Positions 42,270 through 51,178 of a stretch of 64,000 bases of DNA are shown piece after piece. The number at the start of each line of letters is the position of its first letter. Position 1 is the stretch's first letter. The position numbers were made by a program, and so were the translations under genes. Below the pieces are notes generated by a model. That model was not told the DNA's origin and searched no databases. It saw only the letters and a list, made by a program, of their open reading frames with translations. Source of the stretch: Lentzea albida (GTDB lineage Bacteria > Actinomycetota > Actinomycetes > Mycobacteriales > Pseudonocardiaceae); the NCBI RefSeq assembly GCF_900111005.1, contig NZ_FOFV01000001.1, positions 248,001-312,000 of the forward strand, read 5' to 3'.

Positions 42270-42893
42270 ATGGATTGGTCGGACAGCTGGCGCGGGGCCT
42301 TCCGCATCGAACTGCGTGCCGAGGCCATCAGCCTCGCGTTCCGCGGTTGGCCCGTGCTGCCCGGCACCTTCCCGGCCGGTTCTGAGAACGGCGTGACGCA
42401 GTGGGCGGGCCGCAGCGGCCTCGAGCAGCACGGCCCGATCCCGGTGCACCGCGACTGGGTCGACCGCATCGGCACCCGTCCCGAGCAGGTCGCCACCTGG
42501 TGGACCGGCGCGTCCTACAGCCTTCTCGTCGCCACCGGTCACGTGGTGGACGCGATCGAGGTCGGCACCGACCTCGGTCGCCGCGCGGCCGTCGCCCTGC
42601 GGTCGATCGGCGTTCCCGTGCCGATCGCCGCGACCCCGTCCGGCCGGTGGATGTTCCTGGTGAAGTCCGGCTCGACCCTCAACACCGAGCTGGCCGGCAA
42701 CCCGGACGTGCACCTCTACGGCAAGGGGGAGTACATCCCGCTGCCGCCCACCACGATGGCGCACGGTGTCGTGCACTGGCGGGTCAAGCCGCAGGTCTGC
42801 GGCTGGAACCTGCCGGACGCGCACGTCGTGCAGGACGCGCTCGTCGAGGCCGTGCACGCCCCGGCGCGTGGATACCAGCTCGAAACCGTCTGA
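42270..42893 (+). CDS. PrimPol-like (bifunctional primase/polymerase N-terminal domain) protein
   Basis: 207 aa from ATG 42270 with AGGAAGAAGG upstream. The AISLAFRGWPVLPG opening, VATWWTGASYSLLVATG, and IAATPSGRWMFLVKSG match the layout of the small actinobacterial prim-pol-domain proteins. In active AEP enzymes the acidic motif is DxD/E and the SGGxH motif has a His. Here these read VVDAIEV and PSGRWMF, so polymerase activity is doubtful and a regulatory role is likely. No helicase or plasmid genes nearby. Confidence 0.65.
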   Translation: MDWSDSWRGAFRIELRAEAISLAFRGWPVLPGTFPAGSENGVTQWAGRSGLEQHGPIPVHRDWVDRIGTRPEQVATWWTGASYSLLVATGHVVDAIEVGTDLGRRAAVALRSIGVPVPIAATPSGRWMFLVKSGSTLNTELAGNPDVHLYGKGEYIPLPPTTMAHGVVHWRVKPQVCGWNLPDAHVVQDALVEAVHAPARGYQLETV

Positions 42894-43297
42894 CCCACAA
42901 CCGAAGAAGAAGCCCGGCCGTGTTGGGTGTCGTCGTGGACTCTCCCCGACAACCCCGAAGGCGATGCCCTGCACGGCCGTTCCACCAAGCCCGGTCCGAT
43001 GATCGGCCTCCGCACCCCGCACGTCGGGGGCCGGCAGAGGAACGGGCGAAAAGCCGAACACGCACCCCGAAGGACAGCCTCCCGCAGTAGTGACCGGGCC
43101 GAGGAACGTTAGTGGCAGAGCACCAGCTCTGCCGCGGTCGGTGAAGCCGGCTCCTCCCCGGAGTTCGTCAGAAGACAGTCGACACCGACGCCTCCCGCGT
43201 GTCCTGTCGAGACGAACGAACCAGATTCCACCGATGTTCCAAGGGATCCGGTCACGAAGCGGTAGCAGGCGGGAAAACAGTGTTCGGCACGTGGAGA
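42894..43297. other. Intergenic region without a recognised gene
   Basis: About 400 bases. Contains a short hairpin, GCAGAG-CACCAG-CTCTGC (43111-43128), which could end the + strand primase-like transcript. No tRNA, credible ORF or repeat was found. Confidence 0.6.
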
Positions 43298-43331
43298 GCG
43301 CGGCGGGGGTACCCGTGAGCCCCCGCCGCGC
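43298..43331 (-). terminator. Terminator of the nucleotidyltransferase gene
   Basis: Perfect 12-bp stem GCGCGGCGGGGG (43298-43309) with CCCCCGCCGCGC (43320-43331), ten bases after the convergent gene's stop. Confidence 0.75.
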
Positions 43332-43340
43332 CCACGAAAG

Positions 43341-44108
43341 CTAGAGACCTTCCGCGTACGCGGCGAAAGCCAAGGTCTCTTCCACAGATCCGGGCCGCGG
43401 TACCGCGTCGGCGTCCCAGCCGAGGTCCCGGTCCCGAAGGACTTGCTCGATCAGCGGGTGCCACCGCTGATCGAGCACATTCAAAGCCCACAGCAGGGCG
43501 CCGCGCTTCGACTCCACCTCTCCGGTCCGGATGGTGTAGAGCGTGCGGCAGTAGGCCGACACGATGTAGCGCTGCGTCCACGCGTTGCCCATCGGCGCCC
43601 ACTCCGCGATGCCGGACAACACGTGCGGCAACTCCGCCCGCATCGACGAGCGCAGCACGGAAGCCGGCACCTCGTCGACCAGCGACGTGACCGGCGGGCC
43701 GTCCAGCACGATGCCGTGGTGGCGCAGGATCCAGCGGGCGTGCGGACTGTTGCAGTGCGTGTCCCAGACCAACGTGCGGGTGCCGTGGTCGTTGAACAAC
43801 CACGGAACTCCGAGGCCGGCCACCGAGCGCAACGACTCGACGTCGGCGTAGGACCCCTCGATCTCGGTGGACCAGCGGCCGGGACGGGTCGGGATCTCGT
43901 CGTGCAGGGCACGAAGCCCGGCCTCGCGGTCGCCGGAGGGCAGTTCGGTGCAGGCGACGATGAAGTCGCAGTCGCTGTGGACGTCGCCGGCGCCCAGGGC
44001 GAACGAGCCCTGGACGTACGCGCCGACGTAGGTGGGGCCGAGGATCTCGCGGACCGAGGAGACGAAGTCCGCGAGCAGGGCGTCGAGGTCGGAAAAGGGC
44101 GTGAACAA
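43341..44108 (-). CDS. ANT(3'')-like nucleotidyltransferase with DUF4111 domain
   Basis: 255 aa from TTG 44106-44108, chosen because AGGAG lies 5 bases upstream and the upstream frame is shadow-like. VQGSFALGAGDVHSDCDFIVA (residues 31-51) is the pol-beta nucleotidyltransferase signature GSxxxG...SDxD. The C-terminal helical domain (YIVSAYCRTLYTIRTGEVESKRGALLWAL) is the aminoglycoside adenylyltransferase type. The natural substrate is unknown, and resistance is only one possibility. Confidence 0.8.
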   Translation of the reverse strand: MFTPFSDLDALLADFVSSVREILGPTYVGAYVQGSFALGAGDVHSDCDFIVACTELPSGDREAGLRALHDEIPTRPGRWSTEIEGSYADVESLRSVAGLGVPWLFNDHGTRTLVWDTHCNSPHARWILRHHGIVLDGPPVTSLVDEVPASVLRSSMRAELPHVLSGIAEWAPMGNAWTQRYIVSAYCRTLYTIRTGEVESKRGALLWALNVLDQRWHPLIEQVLRDRDLGWDADAVPRPGSVEETLAFAAYAEGL

Positions 44109-44448
44109 GGCAACTCCTGAAGAACCCGTGGCCGATGTTGGGGGCGGGTGCGGTGGAGAGCGGACGCTCGTGCGGGGCGATGCGCCGGGAGAGCGATGCG
44201 GCTGTCGCGCCGGATCGCACCGAGGTGCGTCAGGTGCCCCGGCTCGGGCACGGCAACGCACTGGCACGGCAACCTGCTGGCTCGTCGTGCGCAGGCAAGG
44301 CGCACTCTCGGCTCAGCCGCACGAAGGCGCAGCGGACCGTCGGGCTTTCGCCGCGTCGGGCTCTCGCCGCGTCAGACGCGGCGGGTGCGGGTGGCGTTGT
44401 TCCAGCAGGCGTTCACCCCGCCACCGTAACCGGGCGAACCGGCGCCGG
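44109..44448. other. Intergenic region, no gene recognised
   Basis: 340 bases. A short direct repeat GGCACGGCAAC occurs twice (around 44255 and 44269) and GTCGGGCTTTCGCCGC / GTCGGGCTCTCGCCGC is repeated near 44339. The promoter for the nucleotidyltransferase must lie here. Nothing else is seen. Confidence 0.5.
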
Positions 44449-46770
44449 TCAGGTGATTTTCCCCAGCACCACGTCCAGCACCAGCACCGCGCCCGCCTTG
44501 TCGAGCGGGTCGTTGCCGTTGCCGCACTTGGGCGACTGCACGCACGACGGGCAGCCCATCGGGCACGCGCAGGCGCTGATCGCCGCGCGGGTCGCGGACA
44601 GCCAGGCCCGCAGGGCCGAGTGGCCCCGGTCGGCGAAGCCCGCGCCGCCGGGGTGGCCGTCGTGCACGAACACCGTCGGCATGCCCGTGTCGGGGTGCAC
44701 GGCCGTCGAGACGCCGCCGATGTCCCACCTGTCGCACGTCGCGAAGAGCGGTAACAGGCCGATGGCCGCGTGTTCGGCGGCGTGCAGGGCGCCGGGGATG
44801 CGTTTGGCGTCCACGCCGGCGGCGAGGAGCAGCTGCTCGTCGACCGTGTACCAGACGGCGCGGGTGCGCAGCGTCTGCGAGGGCAGGTCCAGCGGGATCT
44901 GGTCCAGTACGACGCCGGACGGCAGGCGGCGGAGGTAGCCGACGACCTGGGTGGTCACCTCGACCTCGCCCAGCGACACGGACACGCCGTCGAAGTCGGT
45001 GCGTTCGACCTCGCGCACCACGGTGATGTCGACGCAGTCGCGCGGCTGCGTGGTCCACTCCGGGTCTTCGCGGTGCACGAGCGCCAACCCGCTCTCCAGG
45101 TCGAGCTCGTCCACGACGTACGCGCGGCCCTGGTGCAGGTACACGGCGCCGGGGTGCACCTGCCACGAGGCCGAGCCCGGGTCGACGGTGCCGAGCATGC
45201 GGCCCGAGTCGGCCTCCACGACGGCCACCTGCTCGCCGCCGGAGCCGCGGATGTCGACGCCGGCGTGCGGGCGGTCGTGCGATGCCCAGTACCAACCCGC
45301 CGGCCTGCGGCGCAGCAGCTTCTCCGCCACCAGTTCGTCCAGCACGGACTCGGCCAGCTCGCCGCCGAAGTCCGGGAGGCAGGCCGGGGTCAGCGGCATC
45401 TCCGCCGCCGCGCACGCCAGCTGCGGGCCCAGCACGTACGGGTTCAGCGGGTCGAGGACCGTCGCTTCTACCGGCCTGTCCAGCACCGCCGCCGGGTTGT
45501 GCACCAGGTAGGTGTCCAACGGGTCGTCGCGGGCCACGAACACGACCAGCGCGCTGTCGCCGGACCGGCCGGCGCGGCCCGCCTGCTGCCAGAACGACGC
45601 CAGCGTGCCGGGGAAACCGGCCACCACCACGGCGTCCAGGCCCGCGATGTCGACACCGAGCTCCAGCGCGTTCGTCGTCGCCACGCCGAGCAGGTCGCCC
45701 GTGGACAGCGCCTTCTCCAGCGCGCGGCGCTCCTCCGGCAGGAAGCCGCCGCGGTAGGCGGCCACGCGCGGGGGCAGTTCACTGTCCACTTCGGACAGAA
45801 TTCGCTGCGTGCCCAGCGCTGTCAGCTCCGCGCCGCGGCGGGAGCGCACGAACGCGAGCGACCGGGCGCCCTCGACGACGAGGTCGGCGAGGATCCGCGA
45901 CGTCTCCGCGCCCGCCGAGCGGCGGACCGGCGCGCCGTTCTCACCCTCCAGAGAGGTCAGTGGGGGTTCCCACAACGCGACCGTGCGCGACGCACGCGGC
46001 GAAAAGTCGTCCACGACAGCGGAAACGGGCACGCCGAGCAATCGTTCGGCGGACCCAGAAGGATCAGCCACAGTGGCCGATGCCAAAACGAAGATCGGGT
46101 CCGCGCCGTATTTGCGCGCGACGCGGCGGAGCCTTCGCATCAACAACGCCACGTGCGAACCGAAAACGCCTCGGTAGGAATGGCACTCGTCGATCACCAC
46201 GTACTTCAGCCGCCGGAAGAACCGCAGCCATTTCGGGTGCTGCGGGAGGATTCCGCGGTGCAGCATGTCGGGGTTGGTGAAGACCCAGTTGGCGTGGGCC
46301 TTGACCCAGTCGCGTTCGGCCATCGGGGTGTCCCCGTCGTAGGCCGACGCGCGCACCCCCTTGATCCCCAGTTCCTCGAGCGATCGGAGCTGGTCCGCGC
46401 CAAGGGCTTTGGTCGGTGACAGGTACAGCGCGGTGGCCTTCGTGTCCGCCAAAAGAGTGGAAAGCACCGGCAACTGGTAGGCAAGTGACTTGCCCGACGC
46501 CGTGCCCGTCGCGAGGACCACGTGCTGCCCGGACCACGCCAGCGACGCCGCCTCGGCCTGGTGCCGCCACGGCTCGCGCACACCCGTCTCGACGAACGCC
46601 TCGACGACCGCCGGCGCCGTCCACGCAGGCCAGTCCACGTGATCTGCCTGCCGCAACGGCAGATCGCGCGCGTGCGTGAGGGGTGACTCCCCGGCGGGCA
46701 CCCCCGCCAGCACGCGGTCCAGCAACCGGCGTCCCTGATCCACCACGGGATCGAGCTTCGCATACACCAC
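44449..46770 (-). CDS. MrfA/YprA-like superfamily 2 helicase (Rv3649-like)
   Basis: 773 aa from GTG 46768-46770. VLATGTASGKSLAYQLPVL (motif I), YLSPTKALGADQ (Ia), VVIDECHSYRG (DEVH-type motif II), FVLASATVADP (III), GVATTNALELGVDI and QQAGRAGRSG (V/VI). The C-terminal DUF1998 contains a four-Cys metal site, CACPMGCPSCVQSPKCGN. MrfA-type helicases repair mitomycin-like DNA damage with an exonuclease partner (MrfB), which is not adjacent here. Full length. Confidence 0.93.
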   Translation of the reverse strand: MVYAKLDPVVDQGRRLLDRVLAGVPAGESPLTHARDLPLRQADHVDWPAWTAPAVVEAFVETGVREPWRHQAEAASLAWSGQHVVLATGTASGKSLAYQLPVLSTLLADTKATALYLSPTKALGADQLRSLEELGIKGVRASAYDGDTPMAERDWVKAHANWVFTNPDMLHRGILPQHPKWLRFFRRLKYVVIDECHSYRGVFGSHVALLMRRLRRVARKYGADPIFVLASATVADPSGSAERLLGVPVSAVVDDFSPRASRTVALWEPPLTSLEGENGAPVRRSAGAETSRILADLVVEGARSLAFVRSRRGAELTALGTQRILSEVDSELPPRVAAYRGGFLPEERRALEKALSTGDLLGVATTNALELGVDIAGLDAVVVAGFPGTLASFWQQAGRAGRSGDSALVVFVARDDPLDTYLVHNPAAVLDRPVEATVLDPLNPYVLGPQLACAAAEMPLTPACLPDFGGELAESVLDELVAEKLLRRRPAGWYWASHDRPHAGVDIRGSGGEQVAVVEADSGRMLGTVDPGSASWQVHPGAVYLHQGRAYVVDELDLESGLALVHREDPEWTTQPRDCVDITVVREVERTDFDGVSVSLGEVEVTTQVVGYLRRLPSGVVLDQIPLDLPSQTLRTRAVWYTVDEQLLLAAGVDAKRIPGALHAAEHAAIGLLPLFATCDRWDIGGVSTAVHPDTGMPTVFVHDGHPGGAGFADRGHSALRAWLSATRAAISACACPMGCPSCVQSPKCGNGNDPLDKAGAVLVLDVVLGKIT

Positions 46771-46841
46771 CGACAGTCCAGGGCGGGCAGTGCGCGACTT
46801 CCTGCGCAGATAACGGTGTGTGCACGGAACGGAACGTTTCG

Positions 46842-46869
46842 TTGCCTCCTTGCAACCAGCCCCTAGACT
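46842..46869 (+). promoter_or_regulatory. Probable hppA promoter
   Basis: TTGCCT (46842-46847), 16-base spacer, TAGACT (46864-46869). The predicted leader contains a GCATCC/GGATGC hairpin (46881-46898), then GGAGG before the ATG. An imperfect dyad AACGGAACGTTTCGTT precedes the -35. Confidence 0.5.
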
Positions 46870-46962
46870 CCCCGCTCATCGCATCCAATGAGGGATGCGT
46901 CACGTCGCGCTGGGCGGCTGGACTGCCTTGGCGCTGCACATGGCAACTCACCAGGAGGACGG

Positions 46963-49272
46963 ATGTCCCGGCAATTCCTCGCGGAGGGCCTAGAGCTCTC
47001 CGGGGGTGATCGCGGCGTCGTAGCCGTGGTCGCCGTGGTCGCCCTGGCTGCTCTCGCCGTCGGGTACGTGCTGCTCAAGGAGGTGCTGGCCGCCGGCCAG
47101 GGCACCGACAAGATGCAGGACATCGCCAAGGCGGTTCAGGAGGGCGCAGCGGCCTACCTCAACCGGCAGTTCCGCACGCTCGGCATTTTTGTCGTGATCG
47201 TGTTCGTACTGCTGTTCGCGCTCCCGGCGGATGATTTGGCCGAGCGAATCGGCCGATCATTGTTCTTCATCGTCGGTGCGGCGTTCTCGGCGACCATCGG
47301 CTACCTGGGCATGTGGTTGTCCACGCGCGCCAACGTGCGTGTCGCCGCCGCCGCGAACGAAGAAGGCGGTCGCGAAAAGGCGACGCGCATCGCGTTCCGC
47401 ACCGGCGGCGTGGTCGGCATGACCACGGTCGGTCTCGGCCTCTTCGGCGCGGCGCTCGTCGTGCTCGTCTACGCCGGTCAGGCCCCCAAGGTCCTGGAGG
47501 GCTTCGGCTTCGGCGCCGCGCTGCTCGCGATGTTCATGCGCGTCGGTGGCGGCATCTTCACCAAGGCCGCCGACGTCGGCGCCGACCTCGTCGGCAAGGT
47601 CGAGCAGGGCATCCCCGAGGACGACCCCCGCAACGCCGCCACCATCGCGGACAACGTGGGCGACAACGTCGGTGACTGCGCCGGCATGGCCGCGGACCTC
47701 TTCGAGTCCTACGCCGTCACGCTCGTCGCGTCGCTGATCCTCGGCACCGCGGCGTTCGGTGTGCAGGGCCTGCTGTTCCCGCTGATCGTCCCGGCGATCG
47801 GTGTGCTCACCGCGGTCATCGGCGTCTACACGACGAAGGCCAAGGCGGGCGAGAGCGGCCTCTCGGCCATCAACCGCGCCTTCTACATCTCCGCGGTCAT
47901 CTCCGCGGTGCTGTGCACCATCGCGGCGTTCACGTACCTGCCGAGCTCCTTCGCGGACCTCAACGGCATCAGCGACGCGGTCAAGTCCACCAGCGGCAAC
48001 CCGGCGCTGATCGCGTCCGTCGCGGTGATCATCGGCATCGTGCTCGCCGGCGTCATCCTCTGGCTGACCGGCTACTACACCGGCACCGACCACAAGCCGG
48101 TCAAGGAGGTCGGCCAGACCTCGCTGACCGGTGCGGCCACGGTGATCCTGTCGGGCATCTCGGTCGGCTTCGAGTCGGCCGTCTACACCGCGCTGGTGAT
48201 CGGTGCCGCCGTCTACGGCGCGTTCCTGCTCTCCGGTTCGGTCGTCGTCGCGCTGTTCGCGATCGCGCTCGCCGGTTGTGGTCTCCTCACGACCGTCGGC
48301 GTCATCGTGGCGATGGACACCTTCGGCCCGGTCTCCGACAACGCGCAGGGCATCGCCGAGATGTCCGGTGACGTGCACGGCGAGGGCGCGCAGATCCTCA
48401 CCGAGCTCGACGCCGTGGGCAACACCACCAAGGCCATCACCAAGGGCATCGCGATCGCGACGGCCGTGCTCGCCGCGACGGCGCTGTTCGGCTCCTACAA
48501 GGACGCCATCGACCAGGCCGTGGCGAAGGTGGGCAACCTCACGGGTGATCTGCCCATCTCGTTCACCAACGTGGTGTTCAGCCCGAACGTGCTGGTCGGC
48601 GTCGCCATCGGTGCGGCCGTCGTCTTCATGTTCTCGGGCCTCGCGGTCAACGCCGTGACGCGCGCCGCCGGTGCCATCGTGTTCGAGGTGCGCCGCCAGT
48701 TCCGCGACAACCCCGGCATCATGGACTACTCGGTGAAGCCGGAGTACGGCCGCGTCGTCGACATCTGCACCAGGGACTCGCTGCGCGAGCTCGCGACCCC
48801 CGGTCTGATGGCCGTGCTCGCCCCGATCGCCGTCGGCTTCGGCCTCGGCGTCGGCCCGTTGGCGGGCTACCTCGCCGGCGCGATCGCGACCGGCACGCTC
48901 ATGGCGGTCTTCCTGGCCAACTCCGGTGGTGCCTGGGACAACGCCAAGAAGCTGGTCGAGGACGGCAACCACGGCGGCAAGGGCTCCGACGCCCACGCCG
49001 CGACGGTCATCGGCGACACCGTCGGCGACCCGTTCAAGGACACCGCCGGTCCGGCCATCAACCCGCTGATCAAGGTGATGAACCTGGTCTCGGTGCTGAT
49101 CGCGCCCGCCATCGTCACCTTCTCCATCGGTGACAACGCGTCCGACCCGATCCGCATCGCGATCGCCGTGGTCGCGGCGCTGATCATCGTGGGTGCGGTC
49201 GTCGTGTCCAAGCGCCGCGGAACGTCGATCACGGACACCCCCGCGGAGACCGTGAGCAACGGCGCCGCTTAG
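46963..49272 (+). CDS. hppA: Membrane H+-translocating pyrophosphatase, K+-independent type
   Basis: 769 aa from ATG 46963 with CAGGAGGAC. About 16 membrane helices. DVGADLVGKVEQGIPEDDPRNAATIADNVGDNVGDCAGMAADLFESYAVT holds the pyrophosphate/Mg2+ site, and GDTVGDPFKDTAGPAINPLIK is the conserved C-terminal active-site helix. GNTTKAITKG has Lys (about residue 490) where K+-dependent enzymes have Ala, so it should be K+-independent. Couples PPi hydrolysis to proton export. Likely monocistronic. Confidence 0.96.
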   Translation: MSRQFLAEGLELSGGDRGVVAVVAVVALAALAVGYVLLKEVLAAGQGTDKMQDIAKAVQEGAAAYLNRQFRTLGIFVVIVFVLLFALPADDLAERIGRSLFFIVGAAFSATIGYLGMWLSTRANVRVAAAANEEGGREKATRIAFRTGGVVGMTTVGLGLFGAALVVLVYAGQAPKVLEGFGFGAALLAMFMRVGGGIFTKAADVGADLVGKVEQGIPEDDPRNAATIADNVGDNVGDCAGMAADLFESYAVTLVASLILGTAAFGVQGLLFPLIVPAIGVLTAVIGVYTTKAKAGESGLSAINRAFYISAVISAVLCTIAAFTYLPSSFADLNGISDAVKSTSGNPALIASVAVIIGIVLAGVILWLTGYYTGTDHKPVKEVGQTSLTGAATVILSGISVGFESAVYTALVIGAAVYGAFLLSGSVVVALFAIALAGCGLLTTVGVIVAMDTFGPVSDNAQGIAEMSGDVHGEGAQILTELDAVGNTTKAITKGIAIATAVLAATALFGSYKDAIDQAVAKVGNLTGDLPISFTNVVFSPNVLVGVAIGAAVVFMFSGLAVNAVTRAAGAIVFEVRRQFRDNPGIMDYSVKPEYGRVVDICTRDSLRELATPGLMAVLAPIAVGFGLGVGPLAGYLAGAIATGTLMAVFLANSGGAWDNAKKLVEDGNHGGKGSDAHAATVIGDTVGDPFKDTAGPAINPLIKVMNLVSVLIAPAIVTFSIGDNASDPIRIAIAVVAALIIVGAVVVSKRRGTSITDTPAETVSNGAA

Positions 49273-49286
49273 TTCCAACTGCTCCG

Positions 49287-49324
49287 GTCGGGGTACGTTC
49301 GGGTTTCCCCCGACGTACCCCGAC
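49287..49324. terminator. Long dyad between hppA and the first lipoprotein
   Basis: GTCGGGGTACGT (49287-49298) pairs perfectly with ACGTACCCCGAC (49313-49324). It follows the hppA stop by 15 bases and ends just before the next Shine-Dalgarno (TAGGAG), so it may be a terminator or a leader hairpin masking translation. Confidence 0.6.
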
Positions 49325-49338
49325 CTAGGAGTTCCGAC

Positions 49339-49911
49339 ATGAGGCGCAGCCTCGTCGCCACTGCCGCAGTTGCCGCCCTAGCGCTGGCCGGGTGCACCAA
49401 CGGCGGCAACTCCGGCACCACCTCCACGCCCACCAGCGGCGCGGACAACGCAGCGGCCGTCGCCTACATGGACAAGGTGTGCGCCGCCGCCTCCGAGTTC
49501 GCCAAGATCGAGAAGACGGCCCCGAAGCTCGACGCGGGCGACTCCGCCAAGCTCAAGGCCGAGATGGCCGCGTACATGGGCCAGCTCGCCGACGCCTTCG
49601 GCAAGTCCGCCGAGGGCCTGAAGAACGTCGGCCCGTCGCCCGTGCAGGGCGGTGAGGAGGCCGTCACCAGGATGGCCGAGACGTTCACCTCGCTCGGCAC
49701 CCTGTTCACCGAGGCCAAGACCAAGGTCGAGCAGGCCGACGCCAACAACGCCACCGGAGGCCTCCAGGCCGCCGGCGAGGCCATCGCCAAGCTCTCCGAG
49801 CTCGCGGACCCGCTGCGCGACCTCAACGACGTCCCCGAGCTGCAGAAGGCCACGCAGACGGCGCCGAAGTGCCAGGAGATGCAGCGCATCAACGTCACGC
49901 CGACGAGCTGA
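49339..49911 (+). CDS. Lipoprotein 1 of a four-gene paralogous array
   Basis: 190 aa. Signal peptide with lipobox LAGC (Cys at about residue 19), a Ser/Thr/Gly linker, then a helical domain: YMDKVCAAASEF..., ...GEEAVTRMAETFTSL...KCQEMQRINV. One Cys early (VCAA) and one late (PKCQEM) in the mature chain would make a disulphide. No known family is recognised. Extracytoplasmic, membrane-tethered. Confidence 0.8.
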   Translation: MRRSLVATAAVAALALAGCTNGGNSGTTSTPTSGADNAAAVAYMDKVCAAASEFAKIEKTAPKLDAGDSAKLKAEMAAYMGQLADAFGKSAEGLKNVGPSPVQGGEEAVTRMAETFTSLGTLFTEAKTKVEQADANNATGGLQAAGEAIAKLSELADPLRDLNDVPELQKATQTAPKCQEMQRINVTPTS

Positions 49912-49941
49912 CCGCGACCGCCCGGAGTAGCTTCGGAGCCC

Positions 49942-50499
49942 ATGCGCCGCACAGTCATCGCAGTTGTGACGAGCTGTCTGCTCGCGGTCTCCGCGTGCAG
50001 CAGCGGAGGGTCGTCCACGACCACGGCCACCGCCAGTGAGGCGGACGTCGTGGCGTGGATGGACAAGGTCTGCGGCGCCGTCGACGGCACCGTGAAGTCC
50101 ATGGCCGACGAGCCCCCGATCGACATGAACGACCCGTCGACCCTCAAGAAGGGCCTGTCGGACTGGCTCGGCACCAAGGTCGCCGCGGTCGACAAGTCGA
50201 TCGCGGACCTCAAGGCGCTCGAGGACGGCCCGCACCCGAAGTCCAAGGAGCTGGTCTCGGCCGCCTCCTCGGGCATGGGGCAGATCAAGGACCTGCTCGC
50301 CGGCACCAAGTCGAAGCTCGACGCGGCAGGCGACGAGAACCAGGTCGTCGCCGCCTTCACCGAGATGGTCGGCAGGGCGGGCGAGCTGGAGAAGGCGGGC
50401 GCCGACGTGCAGAGGAAGTTCGACGAGACGGGCCTCGCCGGAGCCGCTCAGAAGGCGAACAACTGCAAGGCCCTGCAGGCGGCTCCCCCCACCACCTGA
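49942..50499 (+). CDS. Lipoprotein 2 of the array
   Basis: 185 aa. Lipobox VSAC, linker, then VVAWMDKVCGAVDGTVKSMAD... and ANNCKALQAA at the C-terminus. The WMDKVC start and late Cys match lipoprotein 1, showing duplication. Same operon or closely following transcription unit (30-base gap). A long hairpin follows it. Confidence 0.8.
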   Translation: MRRTVIAVVTSCLLAVSACSSGGSSTTTATASEADVVAWMDKVCGAVDGTVKSMADEPPIDMNDPSTLKKGLSDWLGTKVAAVDKSIADLKALEDGPHPKSKELVSAASSGMGQIKDLLAGTKSKLDAAGDENQVVAAFTEMVGRAGELEKAGADVQRKFDETGLAGAAQKANNCKALQAAPPTT

Positions 50500-50513
50500 C
50501 AGGCGGAAACGAC

Positions 50514-50561
50514 GTCTGACCGGATCACCCGAACGTGTAGTGTTCGCCGATCCGGTCAGAC
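50514..50561. terminator. Hairpin between lipoproteins 2 and 3
   Basis: GTCTGACCGGATC (50514-50526) and GATCCGGTCAGAC (50549-50561) form a perfect 13-bp stem with a nested CGAAC/GTTCG stem inside. It lies 22 bases before the next GTG, so it could be a terminator or a structured leader. Confidence 0.65.
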
Positions 50562-50582
50562 GGATTCCTGGGGGGAATCACC

Positions 50583-51173
50583 GTGAACGCACGTTCGTCG
50601 ATCGCTGCTGTCTGCGTGGGCCTCGCCCTCACGGCGTGCAGCACTCCACCGCCCGCGCCGGTCCAGCAGGCCGCGCCCACGACCACCACGACGGCGGACG
50701 TGCCGGGCGCCGATCCGGCGGCGTGGTTCGACGCCTACAGCGGCCCGATGGGCGTCATGCAGATCGGGCGGCTCCAACTCCAGGGCAAGGGCCGGGAGGG
50801 CATGGCCGCGGTCAAGGAGGCCGCGGTCGGCTGGGTGGTGGCAGCGGCGGCGTCGGACCGCGCGGCGGCGGATGGGCTGGAGAAGCTCGGCCCCATGGGC
50901 TCTGACGTGCGCAGTCTGCACGAGCGGCTGATCAAGGAGCTCCGGGCGGAGGCCGTGAGCTTCGACGACAGGTCCGCGCGGCTGCGTGCGCAGGCGGCCG
51001 ACGACAAGTTCCCCGATCGGTACCAGCAAATCATGTTGGGCTCCGGTGGCAACGAGAGGATCGAGGCGCTCTTCAAGCAGACCGTGGAGACTCCGAAGTA
51101 CACCGAGGCGTTCCGCGCGAACAAGGTGTGCCAGGACTGGCAGGCGCTGGCGAAACAGGGCGGGGGAAACTAG
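50583..51173 (+). CDS. Lipoprotein 3 of the array, lacking the first cysteine
   Basis: 196 aa from GTG 50583. Lipobox LTAC. The domain starts AAWFDAYSGPMGVMQ, aligned with WMDKVCGAV of its paralogs, but the Cys is replaced. The late Cys (NKVCQDW) remains, so the presumed disulphide cannot form. Otherwise the same helical layout. Function unknown. Confidence 0.75.
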   Translation: MNARSSIAAVCVGLALTACSTPPPAPVQQAAPTTTTTADVPGADPAAWFDAYSGPMGVMQIGRLQLQGKGREGMAAVKEAAVGWVVAAAASDRAAADGLEKLGPMGSDVRSLHERLIKELRAEAVSFDDRSARLRAQAADDKFPDRYQQIMLGSGGNERIEALFKQTVETPKYTEAFRANKVCQDWQALAKQGGGN

Positions 51174-51178
51174 TCCCC

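Noticed and set aside
43111-43128. tRNA-like sequence near GCAGAGCACCAGCTCTGC
   Set aside because: Only one short hairpin; no acceptor, D or T arms can be assembled.
47257-49278. 673-codon minus-strand frame opposite hppA
   Set aside because: Antisense shadow with Asp/Arg/His-rich low-information sequence; hppA is certain on the + strand.
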